64,000 nucleotides of DNA from Limnanthes douglasii subsp. nivea (Eukaryota; Streptophyta; Magnoliopsida; Brassicales; Limnanthaceae), in contig JAUPFV010000004.1 in the NCBI GenBank assembly GCA_036936605.1, forward strand, positions 141,280,973 to 141,344,972, read 5' to 3'. A program made the translations under genes and the position numbers. This document shows, piece by piece, positions 44,873 through 54,726 of this stretch. Numbering within the stretch: position 1 is the first letter of the stretch; every line of letters starts with the position of its first letter. The notes below the pieces were generated by a model. It was not told the DNA's origin, searched no databases, and was given only the letters and a program-made list of their open reading frames with translations.

Positions 44873-45369
44873 AGCATACTTAAATATTGATTAACTCCCA
44901 TTTTATTTTAGAACGATCACTTATGAACTCTTTGAACATATAAAATAAACTAAAAAATACATCATAAACTATAAAACAAGAGAAACAAATACATTAAGAC
45001 ATAAACTGAATGATATATAATTAACTGAAAAACATCATAAACTATAAAAGAAAAACAACAAATACATAGAACACAACCTAAAAAATGTATGATATTCTAT
45101 TTTCATGCATACCGAGTCGGAAAAAAGTCTAACTGCATAACAAATATTTTCATAAATTGATACATGAAACAACTAATCATTAACAAAAAATGTATGATCT
45201 TCTATTTATATTTAACTACATACCAAACATTTTAGTACTTTCATATATTAAACATCTAATAATTATAATCATAATATTTACAATAATTAAAACTTACATT
45301 GGTTTCATGCAGCAAGTTTAATGTAACCCTCCAGTTCTATTTGTTCCGCGAATCAGAATTGGACGCACT

Positions 45370-46100
45370 TGCATCCCATTTGGCAATACGTGACTACTTT
45401 TTGAAATTGACACGCATACCGGATGAATCAGATGAAAATGATTCCGTATCTAGGTGTCGAGGAGTGCAATACATCAACTCATAGTCTTTCTCACATGTAA
45501 GAAGATTTATTCGAGATGATAATAAAAATATGCCAAAATCGTAGTACCCGAATCATAGCCATGAACTTGCCAGGTCAAGTCCTATATGAGGAATATGTAC
45601 TTGTAATTGAAGTAAGTGTTGCTCTTGTTAGCAAAAAATACTACACAATAGAAGCATGTACAACCTCATACATCATCCGGTCAGTGAGCAAAGTGTTGAT
45701 GTAGTGGTAGGCCTCGTCGCTAAACCTGCTACAGAGAAAACTGTGACCCAACTTAATCGATTTTCTATTTTTAATCTTAATTGTAACATCAACCTCATCC
45801 AGACCTAGGAGTGTGGTAACATGGTGAACAAATTGTAGGTTGTCATCTCTGATATGAATCATAGCGACGTCTCCGTCGACCTCCAGACCCAAGATTGTAT
45901 GAATATCATCAAGGGTGATACTCATCTCATCAAATCTATAATGGAATAGTTTGTTTTCTGATGCGAATGCTCTATGAAAACCTCCATAATTGTGGTTTGT
46001 GTCTGCATGGAAGATAACAACTCGATTAGTCTGCCGAGAGATGTTGCATCCAACAACGCTCTAACCCTACCATGACATCCTAAACTCTAGCTTTTATGAC
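45370..46100 (-). pseudogene. Plant mobile domain (PMD) pseudogene
   Basis: Minus-strand coding from about 46090 gives LLDATSLGRLIELL-like sequence. Then comes a 94-codon open piece at 45925-45641 starting MSITLDDIHTILGLEVDGD, the ITLDDV..LLGLP.DG signature of the aminotransferase-like plant mobile domain. It continues to FSDEAYHYINTLLTDRM. Further left, WDSGTTILAYFYYHLE and CIALLDTWIRNHFHLIHP match the domain's later ALAYLYR...GC..LLQ.W.WERF region in other frames. Several stops and shifts. This domain occurs in host MAIL/MAIN proteins and in MULE- and gypsy-captured copies. Its proximity to the MULE suggests a transposon origin. Confidence 0.65.
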
Positions 46101-46707
46101 TGGTGTAGTGGGTGTACAAACATATATCACTTTCCTACAAATAATAACATGGTTTTACGTTACTGAAATATACCTGGATAATAATAAATATATCAATTAA
46201 AAAATAAAAATAAATTATGAAATTACTACACTATACCAAAATGGATTGTGTGGTATCAGAACGTGTCACTGAAGAGAACGTATAAACGATAGAGGATGAA
46301 GGGTGGAGCTCAATGAGGCGTAGGTGATCGTAATATGATGATAAAGCTCGAAAATGTAGAAGCGGGCAAAAGTGAAAGTAAAAGCGGAAACGTATGCATA
46401 AGAACCGGGGATGAGACATCATGTGAAACAATATTTTTCTTTCCTCTCTTTTATCTCATTTTAATTCTTCTTGTCCATGTACCATCACCGTCACCAGAAC
46501 CTAAAGCTTGTATTGATTCCATAATCTAAAATCAAGAAATATACGTAAACTTACTTAAATATAGTAACGCTTAAAGAACTTGATGTTTAAAAAAAGTACA
46601 AACATGATAAAAATAACCAAACAAAAAATAAAAAATCGGTCATATATAATCCGGTTAACAAAACTATCCAGCGCCAAAGCTATAACGCACTGATAGCCTT
46701 CCGCACC

Positions 46708-46876
46708 ATATGTCTAGTGCGAAGAGCTATGAGTCTTCCAAATGTCTAACACTTACAATATATATGACGCTAAACGTCTAGCGTCTCGAATATAATCGAC
46801 ATCAGACGTCACCTACAAATTACTTCATGCCAGACGTCTGGCGCCTATAAATTATTCTGTTCCAAACGTCTGGTGC
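46708..46876. repeat. Degenerate 32-bp tandem array with ACGTCT core
   Basis: Related blocks of the form (A/G)A(C/T)GTCT(A/G)G(C/T)GC start at about 46708, 46740, 46772, 46804, 46832 and 46864. The spacing is 32 bp in all but one interval (28). Several blocks contain the palindrome AGACGTCT. Spacers are AT-rich. Confidence 0.7.
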
Positions 46877-47152
46877 AAAATCCTCGTTTATGCCCCTATT
46901 TGTAGAATACAAGGTGTTTTTTCCTCTGGTTTTAGTAAAAAGCACCATGGCCATAAAAATATCTAATTCTTAGATTTTTATGTATAAAATTAACTCTAAT
47001 ACCTAAACCAAGATCTTAATTTCTAAATCTAATTCCATAACTAAAATATATAACTAAATCTCAAACATAAAATCTAAAACTTTATAAAAAAATCTCAAAC
47101 ATAGAATCTAAATTTCAAGCTAGAAATATAAATAAATACTTATTTTTTCGAA

Positions 47153-47213
47153 GGAATCTACAGCCGCTACTCAACGAGTTCGCACAGGGTAAACCTTCAG
47201 TCTGACGCATGAT
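47153..47213 (-). mobile_element. SINE fragment (3' part)
   Basis: Matches the 3' part of the SINE at 23788-23988, including CAGCCGCTACTCAACGAGTT and CAGTCTGACGCA, beside a T-run that is the A-tail of a minus-strand copy. It stops at GACGCA, exactly where the LTR-like segment begins. The tRNA-like half is missing. Confidence 0.75.
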
Positions 47214-47414
47214 AAGTGCATTTCATATCACTTATTACGCTTCCATTATTCTTAAAATCATCACCGGCTCTCAAGTATTCGTTGAGTTTTAAAATGTTTT
47301 CCAGTATTATTAAAGTCGCTTGTGCCGCGGGTAAATTGTGACAATATTAATAAATTTGGGTTGAAATTGAAGAAACTGGAAAATTAATGTATTTAGGAAA
47401 ATTTTGGAACAGTT

Positions 47415-47605
47415 GAAAAGAAAAGAAAATATATTAATGCTAAAAATATATTATGACGAGTGATTTTCCAAAAGAAAATATATTAATGCTTAAAATATAT
47501 TATGACAAGTGATTTAAAAAAAATATATATTAATGCTAAAAATATATTATGAACGTGATTTTCAATATATATATATATATATATATATATTAATGCTTGA
47601 AAAAT
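47415..47605. repeat. ~57-bp tandem repeat with TA run
   Basis: Three to four units share AAAATATATTAATGCTnAAA followed by ATATATTATGA and GTGATTTT. They start near 47425, 47475 and 47522, and a last partial unit is split by a (TA)n run at about 47565-47591 and by the MITE that follows. Confidence 0.75.
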
Positions 47606-47611
47606 ATATTA

Positions 47612-47848
47612 CTCCCGTTCCATATTAATGGACGTTTAAGGTGGGAGCACGGATATTAAGAAAACTCATTATGAGTTCTCTTTCCTATAAAAATTAGAGC
47701 ATGAATAAATTTAATTGGTCAATTATAATAAAAAGCTTTGGCTATCAAATTGAATATCATTTAATATTACATTGGTAATTGTGAAACGACAACTAATATG
47801 AAATTAATTTAGTTTCTTAAAACGACCTATAATAAATAACAGAGGGAA
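47612..47848. mobile_element. Stowaway-type MITE (copy 2)
   Basis: Starts CTCCCGTTCC and ends CAGAGGGAA, with TA on each side (47610-47611 and 47849-47850). At 237 bp it is similar in length to copy 1 (12849-13088), and its interior is the reverse complement of that copy. It is inserted in a tandem repeat of the LTR-like segment, so it is younger than that segment. Confidence 0.85.
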
Positions 47849-48394
47849 TAATGTTGAAAAAAATAGAAAATATATTCTCTAAGATATTGTTTAAAATATT
47901 AAATTAAGAAGAAAATATTAAAGCGAAGAATAAAAGGAAATTAATGCTGAATTAAGAAAAGAATATTAGATTAATTAAATATTTACGTAATTTAATTGTT
48001 TATATTATTTTATTTAACATAAATATTTACGTTACGTAATTTAATTGTTTTTAGGGTTTCGGCAGAATATCTATATAAAGAGACAGACGTAAAAGAGAAA
48101 GAGGTGTGCCATTTGGTTTCTGGTCTTTCGGCAAAAATACAAATAAAAGAAAAAAAGAAAAAAAGAAGAAGAAAGAAACCGGTCAGATTTGAAAAAGGGA
48201 GTACAATTGTAGACCGATCGAAAAGTAAGGCTAGCGTCAGACAGTTTCAAAAGCAATTTGGTTTCAGACTGTTCGAAAAGTAATTATCAATTAGTGTCAG
48301 ACTCGAGAAGCAGATACAATTGGTGTCGGACGCCGAATTGAATTTCGATTAACACAGACGGCAATTGACGGCGAATTGACGTTGAGTTTCTTTT

Positions 48395-48585
48395 TCGGTT
48401 TAATTTTTCTATACTCTTTTTAGTTTATTTTTATTCTTATTTTTATACATCATGCTATGTTAATTTTTTGATACTTTTTAGTTTATTTTTATTCTTATTT
48501 TTATTCATCACGCTGTTAATTTTTCTATACTCTTTTTAGTTTATTTTTATTCTTATTTATATTCAACAAACTATGTTAATTTTTA
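48395..48585. repeat. Tandem repeat, ~55-65 bp unit, three copies
   Basis: Each unit carries TTAATTTTT(C/T)(T/G)ATACT, TTTTTAGTTTATTTTTATTC and a TTTTTAT(A/T)CATCA(T/C)GCT-like end. Units begin near 48400, 48460 and 48515. The array lies inside the LTR-like segment. Confidence 0.85.
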
Positions 48586-49334
48586 AGACCATGATGATGA
48601 TTTGTTCGATTATGAACTAATCATTGTCATGGAACCTAGCGGATTTGTTTGAATATTATTTAGGGTTTATTGCTTAATTGATTTTTTGAGATATGCTTAT
48701 CGGTTACCTAGTATGGTTGTTATTTTTGTTAGATGCGTCGCGAACATCTAAATTGTTTATCTTTAATGAATGCAAAAGTATATTTAAGGGTTAGAACATG
48801 CTAGCATAGGTTCTTGAATGATTCATATTGTGATTGTTCATGATTCGTAATATGTCATTAACCATATCATATTACCCTATGTAATCGAAATAAGTAACTT
48901 GTGCTTAAAACCAATTGTACCTCAATTCATATAGACATATAGGATTCTCATGCATGCGGTGTATGCTTAACTGCTATCTCTTTTGTGGTTGTTTAAGTGG
49001 TTTGGTTTACGTGTACTGAAAGGTAGCGTATTCTGATTTTGTGTTATCTGATTAGTAATCGTAGTTATCTTACATATTGATTAAGTATATTAATACTCTA
49101 AGTAAAATAAACAATGAAGTTAGGGTTCCATGTTTTCTCTCGCATAAGTTAATCTTGTTAGTTAATTTTCTTAGTTATATTCATTCACTCATACTTTATT
49201 ATTTGTTCCAGCAGTAGTCTAATAATTATACATTGTTGCATAAGTAAATCTTTGTCTTATACACCAATTCTTCGTGGGAACGATATTTCTTACTTATTAC
49301 TTGCTACGATTTGACCGCGTATACTTGCGTGAGA

Positions 49335-49480
49335 ATTTTAATGTTTTTTCTCGTACCATTTTAGGGAGTGGTTTTGCTTTTTAATGTTTTTTCTCGTACC
49401 ATTTTAGTGACAAAAATAAAACTTGATTAAGTAATTTTAATGTTTTTTCTCGTACCATTTTAGGGAGTGGTTTTGCTTTT
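49335..49480. repeat. Three direct repeats of a ~30-44 bp unit
   Basis: TTTTAATGTTTTTTCTCGTA followed by CCATTTTAG occurs at about 49336, 49380 and 49436. The first and third are also followed by GGAGTGGTTTTGCTTTTT. Confidence 0.9.
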
Positions 49481-49499
49481 TTAGTAATTTATTTTTATT

Positions 49500-50230
49500 T
49501 TTATCTGAATATTAATGAAAAAAGCCACAAATAAAATTTATAAATATGGTAACAATTTATATTATTATTAATGTTTTTGTCAAAAGTAAATGTAATAAAT
49601 ATTTTTTTAGAATAGGTTTCTATAAATATCCAAAAATCTAACTATTATATATTTACTATTTTTATTTTCATTTATTTTTGAGAAAAATCATTTGATTTTT
49701 CTATTTATGATTTAATATCAAACTATTTGTTATAATCCCTAAAATATCTTTATTATTATATAAGGATAATGTTTTTACTATTATTTTTACCCTAATTATA
49801 ATATCTTTAGTATTTTTATTGTGATTTTTATTAAACAAAATTTAATTGAATATAACTCTACCAATTTTATTACAAGCTAAATCTTTTTTTCGGTGAAGTT
49901 TATAATTTTATTTATTTATTTCTCTAAAAAACTACTAAAGAGTTTAGATAAACGAATAAAAATATTCATATTGGGTTGTCTCCCAATCACGCTTAGTTTA
50001 GATTCGTTCTTCTTGAACAATCTCTTCAAAATACGATTTTCTACGCTGCAAGATCAACATAAAAATCGTTTCTTCCGTATGTGAGATTTTTGTTGTTCAA
50101 CGGGGAAAGATGTGAGTTGTGTCAAAATGTCGCGACCATGAGGAACGTAGTTTTACCGTAAATAATCTACGAGAATTGTAGAAAAGTAATTTTTCTCCCA
50201 ATTAGAAGTTGTGTTGTACACTATTCTTGT
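49500..50230. other. AT-rich DNA, probably downstream part of the Athila relic
   Basis: No coding sequence was seen. The phrase around ATTGGGTTGTCTCCCAATCA near 49970 resembles sequence found downstream of the integrase in plant Athila-type elements, which would fit the integrase relic to the right. Confidence 0.3.
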
Positions 50231-51130
50231 TATTCCATTTTTTTTTATAAATCCAAAAAAAATTCATACATCTTGTGAAATTTATCCAACTCATTTAATT
50301 GAAGCAGTATTTTCTTTCCAACAGTTTCAAGATCAAAATTAAGCAATCTTATGACCCAGTACGATCGATGCTCGAATTCTACCGGAAGATGACAAACTTT
50401 TCCAGAAACTAATTTATATGCTGAAATTCCAATAAGAAGTTTGTAAACCAGTTTTATATGCCCATAATGCATCATCTAACTTTGATGACAAATTTTTTCT
50501 TGAGATACCAACCGTATTCTCCAAAATGCTCTTCAATTCTCTATCAGATACTTCAACTTATCCACTGGTTTTAAGTTGATATGGTCTTGAAACTCGATGA
50601 GTGACTCTACAATTTGCTAAAGGAGCATTTAATTGACGATTGCAAAGATGAGGCCCTTCTTCACTAATGATATCTCTTGAGGTTCTGAACCGTGAGAAAA
50701 TATGTTTTTTTAATAAATTTAATAAACATCCGCACACTATTGGTTGGTAAGGGTGATGCTTCAACCCACTTTGATACATAATTACACGCTACTAATATAT
50801 GTTTGTTGTCCAACAATGATAAAAAATATCCCACGAAATCGATATCCCATACATCAAACATCTCCACTTCCATAATATTTTTTAGAGGAATTTTATTTTT
50901 TAAATTTATTTCGCACTCTTTGACATCTATCACAATTCATAAAAAAGTATGTACGTCTTTGAACGAAGTGGCCCAAAACAATCCGTATTTCAAAACTTTC
51001 GTCGGTGTTTTTAACGCAACAAAATGAGCTCCGGCCTCTAAAAAGTGACAATGATGTAGTATATTAGATATTTCAATCTTAGGTACACATTTTCACACAA
51101 TGTGTTCAATGTACTACATGTAACAATATG
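50231..51130 (-). pseudogene. Athila-lineage integrase relic
   Basis: Minus-strand pieces in several frames follow an Athila-type integrase. First are HCH-like and KVLKYGLFWATSFKDVHTF with CDRCQ (zinc finger). Then comes the core with MFDVWDIDFVG (first Asp) and KHILVACNYVSKWVEASPLP, then IISEEGPHLCN where the second catalytic Asp of SDEG is Glu, then VEVSDRELKSILE (Glu present). At 50475-50245 is the C-terminal part, ISAYKLVSGKVCHLPVEFEH and LQLNELDKF, the signature of Athila-type integrases. Inactive: frameshifts, stops and the altered catalytic residue. RT and gag were not found in the window. Confidence 0.8.
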
Positions 51131-51139
51131 GATAGTCCT

Positions 51140-51585
51140 GATAATACTATTTACAATCTGAAAAAACTTCTTCTTCTTTTCATAGTCCATATTTTTCGGG
51201 ACTTCTAAACCTAAGTTTAATATGTTCGATCAACAACTATTCATTCAAATTATTTTAGTTTTACGTTTCGTGTTATATTTTGGGTTACCATTGAAGTTGA
51301 TATTTTTCTCATATTTGACTTAAGAGATGTTTATATTTTTTTATTTACTTCATTATTTATAAAATAATAAGACCTTATTTTTTTTATACTTAAGATTTTT
51401 TTGTTTTTTAATCTTTTTTTATAGTTTTTATTTTTATTTTTATTAAATATTTTAAAAAAATAATCTAAATTGAATTAAAAAAGTATTTCATTTGCAAAAT
51501 TGACTTTAGTTTTGATTTTTTTGTTAAAAAAAGGAATTATTAATAGTTAAAATAATATATTAGTTATTTTGGATTAACTAACCAC

Positions 51586-51616
<31 letters not shown>

Positions 51617-52020
51617 AATTATGAAAAATATTTTATACTGAATTGTGATAAATTATTTAAATTCGGATTTAGTTTTATTTTTCATTTAAAAATAATAAAT
51701 CATATTACTATAATTATTTAATATGAAAAGATATTAGTTATGTTTTGAAAAATTTATCGATAGCAACCTAACATCAAACTTAACCATCAAATTTTAATAA
51801 AGTACGGATAACTACATGATTTTGAATTAAAAATACCAATAAACACTTGTACTTTATGTTAAAAATAATATATCTTTAAGAGTTTTTATCTCTCGAGGTT
51901 TTTATTTTTTTAAATGTCATATTTTTCAAACCAAAGCAAAAAAACCTAAAACTCCATTAGTTTTATTTTTTAAGACGAACAAAACTACATCCATGATTTT
52001 TTTAAAATAAATATAAATTT
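51140..52020. other. AT-rich DNA with an (ATT)n microsatellite
   Basis: No gene was seen. An (ATT)n run of about nine units lies at 51589-51616. Confidence 0.45.
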
Positions 52021-52024
52021 CGGA

Positions 52025-52810
52025 TTCGATTGGGTGCAAAAATATGTATACTTGGGATGCGAAATTAGTCTAAAAAACCCATGTTTCAGTTCATAATTAT
52101 GTGTAATTTTGTTGCTAAAAAATAATCGTGTCTAGTTGTATAATTACGTGTATTTTAGTTGTTAAAAACTATTGTATCCAGTTGCATAATTACGTGCAAA
52201 TGAGTTGCGTAAATACTGAAAGAGTTGTGTACATAGGACTTTGGTTCATAACTACGTTTGATTGTGTGAAACACAAATACAAACTTGTTTTTGTGAAAAT
52301 AAGTGCTAAATGAGTGTGAAACAACTAAGTTTTTTTTGTAGTTGTAAAAATATGTGCATTTTGTGTTACAAATGTTTTTTTTTGTTTTTTTAAAAGTTTG
52401 GACTACGTCAGGGTACGAAAATACGTGTAATAAGGGTGCTAAAATTAGTTTGGAAAAACAACTTCTAATTGTGTAATTCTGTGTAATTTGGTTGCTAAAA
52501 AGCAGTTGTGGCCAATTGTTTAATTTTGGGTGCTAAAAAGCGATTGTGTTCATTGCGTAATTACGTGCAAACGAGTTGTGTAAAAAAATAGTTGCAGAGA
52601 TATAAGTTTGGTGGCTAAATAAGTGTGATTGTGTGGAAAAATAAAATACAAACTTGTTTTGTGACAATAAGTGTTAATTGGATGTGAAACAATTAACTTT
52701 TTTTATAATTGCGCATATATGTGCATTTTTTGTTGAAAAAACTTAAAAAAAAGACTATGTATGGATGCAAAAAATATGTGTAATTATGGTGCAACATTAG
52801 TTTAAAAATA
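52025..52810. repeat. Satellite-like duplication, ~350-380 bp unit with internal ~47-bp subrepeats
   Basis: Blocks recur in order from about 52032, 52413 and 52760: GGGTGCAAAAATATGTATA / GGGTACGAAAATACGTGTAA / GGATGCAAAAAATATGTGTA, each followed by a TTAGTTTnnAAA block. Copy 2 follows copy 1 throughout (TAATTACGTGCAAA.GAGTTG, TACAAACTTGTTTT, ATATGTGCATTTT). The third is only a beginning. Inside copy 1, AGTT(C/G)(A/T)(A/T)TAATTACGTG-type subunits repeat about every 47 bp. Confidence 0.8.
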
Positions 52811-52814
52811 TTTT

Positions 52815-53275
52815 CTTCAAATATATATATATTTTTGAAATTTGTTTTAGCTAGGGATAGTAAGATACGAAGTTTTTTGAAAGTTAAAAATAATTAATTA
52901 TTAAAGTTGATGTGTTTTATGTGTTTATGACTATTACGAGTAATATTCAGGGCGCACGTGTTTTTTAGTAACATCAGTAATTTTAATTTTTTTCAAGATT
53001 ACCAACAACTTATTCTTATATTTTATAAAACCAGTGTTTTTACCTCTAAATGTTTAAAATTTTGTTTATATAAATTATGAAAAACATTGTATATGAATGG
53101 TAAAGAAAATGGTTTAAATATAATTACCGATTTATATTTGATTCAGGTTAGAATAATTAATTTGTTTTAGTATTTTTATTCATATAAAATAATATTAATT
53201 ATTTTGTATAATTACTGTATTATTATTATTATTATTTAATTTTATTTTTTAATTATGGAAATCATATTAACTTAG
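52815..53275. other. AT-rich DNA left of the LINE
   Basis: No gene was seen. It contains a short (ATT)n run near 53218-53236 and ends at the LINE target duplication. Confidence 0.4.
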
Positions 53276-53291
53276 AATGGTAAAATGAGTT
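53276..53291. repeat. LINE target site duplication, left (16 bp)
   Basis: AATGGTAAAATGAGTT occurs here and again at 59221-59236, directly after the poly(A) tail. Confidence 0.95.
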
Positions 53292-53340
53292 GAAAATAAA
53301 AAAAAATGCTTCGCTCCAAGAACTGTGAAAGCAAGAAAAC

Positions 53341-54726
53341 ATGGGATTTTTTTTAATGATTAACTCGATCATGAATCTCCAATCTTCTGAAGAATTTCCT
53401 GTTCTTCATCCTGTTAGAACTGAGATTCAGCAACCTAGTAAGAAATTTGTTGATTTATTCAATCCGGTGGAAGATTCATCATCTTTAAATCCTGAATTCG
53501 TGAAGAAGACAGAGCATCATTTCTCGGTGCAATTCAGTGATCAAGTAAAGCAGTCACTGATCAAGAAATCAAGAACAACTTTAATCGGAAAATTTAGCAA
53601 TGGTGTTCCAAAAAAACAGAAACTGGAAACCTTTTTGGCTTCATTGAAATTCAGGGGATCGTTCAGCTTTGAGGTATGGGATTCCCACCATATTTTCTTT
53701 GAGTTTGACCTGAAGGAGGATGTATCAAGGTTCTGGTCTCGTAATGTATAGAAGTTCAACGATATGGTCATGCGTATCTTAAGATGGAGGCAAAATTTTA
53801 ATAAGAAAGTTGAGGATCCCACTATTTTAACCTGGATCAGATTCGAAAATCTTCCTGAATGTTTGTACGATTCTTGTTTGATAAATGATATTGCTTCTGC
53901 TATTGGGCCAGTTTACAAAGTTATTGTGCCACATAAAAATCGGGCACATACAAACGCCTGCTATGCTCAAGTGGAAGTCGATATTTCTAAAAACCTGCAA
54001 AGGAAAATGTGGATTGGATTTGGTGTTAATGATGGATATTGGGTATCTATCAGCTACAAGAATGTGCCATCGTATTGCTTTGAATGTTATCATATAGGGC
54101 ACTGTCAATCTGAGTGTAAAAAATCTCATAAGAATGTAGATGATTCTGTTGCTCCTCAAGAAACTATCAAGGTTAATGAAAGGGTTGAGAAGTATGAGGA
54201 GAGTAACAAAGGGCCATCTGTGGACATGGCTGTTTCAAGAAATACTATTAAGGTTTACAGAAGAAAGCTTAAGTCAATAGTTACGCAAAAGGATCCTGAT
54301 AAAGAAAAGATGGACAGTAACAAAGATGAGATTCTATCAAACTTTACTCAGAATCAACTGGACAACACTATGAATCACAATTTTGAAAATACTGAGGATG
54401 CTTCTCAAGATACAGGCAAAGATGTTATAGAGGCCATTAACAAGATTGATGATGTTAAATGTGTTGAGGATGTTTCTCTAGATACAAGCAAAGAGGTTAT
54501 TGAGGCTATTAATAATATTGATGTTGTTCAATATAGTTCTCCTGACCCTAATATCGGCAGCTGCTCCCCTTCTCCAAGGCTTTCTCCACAGCATAGTTTT
54601 AATGAAGTTATCTCATCCAGATTGAAGACTGCAAAAAAAGGGTCAAAAGATAGGTTATCTATTAAGTCTCTTAGTTCAAGAGACAAGCTGTACAAATCTT
54701 ACTCTGAAAATGATCAGAGTGATTAA
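53341..54726 (+). pseudogene. LINE ORF1: DUF4283 and zinc-knuckle protein, one nonsense codon
   Basis: The frame 53341-54726 encodes 461 codons with a single in-frame TAG at 53749-53751, in a position (RNV-stop-KFND) where a Trp is likely (TGG to TAG). Residues about 70-215 correspond to the DUF4283 domain (LASLKFRGSF, then ILTWIRFENLPE). A CCHC zinc knuckle follows (YCFECYHIGHCQSEC, CX2CX4HX4C). The rest is hydrophilic and Ser/Lys/Asp-rich. Two imperfect internal repeats near 54395-54540 encode DASQDTGKDVIEAINKID and DVSLDTSKEVIEAINNID. ORF1 proteins bind LINE RNA and act as chaperones. Confidence 0.85.

Larger units (their letters stand above)
47214..49345 (+). mobile_element. LTR-like segment, possibly Athila/Tat type
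   Basis: The segment starts TGATAAGTGCATTTCAT. Near its right end it carries GTGGGAACGATATTTCTTAC and ACCGCGTATACTTGCGTGAG, which resemble the ends of large plant gypsy LTRs of the Athila/Tat type just before the primer-binding site. The expected primer-binding site is absent, so the right edge is truncated or altered. It contains two tandem-repeat arrays and a Stowaway MITE. No partner LTR lies in the window. Confidence 0.45.

Noticed and set aside
53292..53340. A strong internal LINE promoter in the 5' UTR
   Set aside because: Only 49 bp precede ORF1 and no convincing promoter motif is visible; the copy may be slightly 5' truncated.
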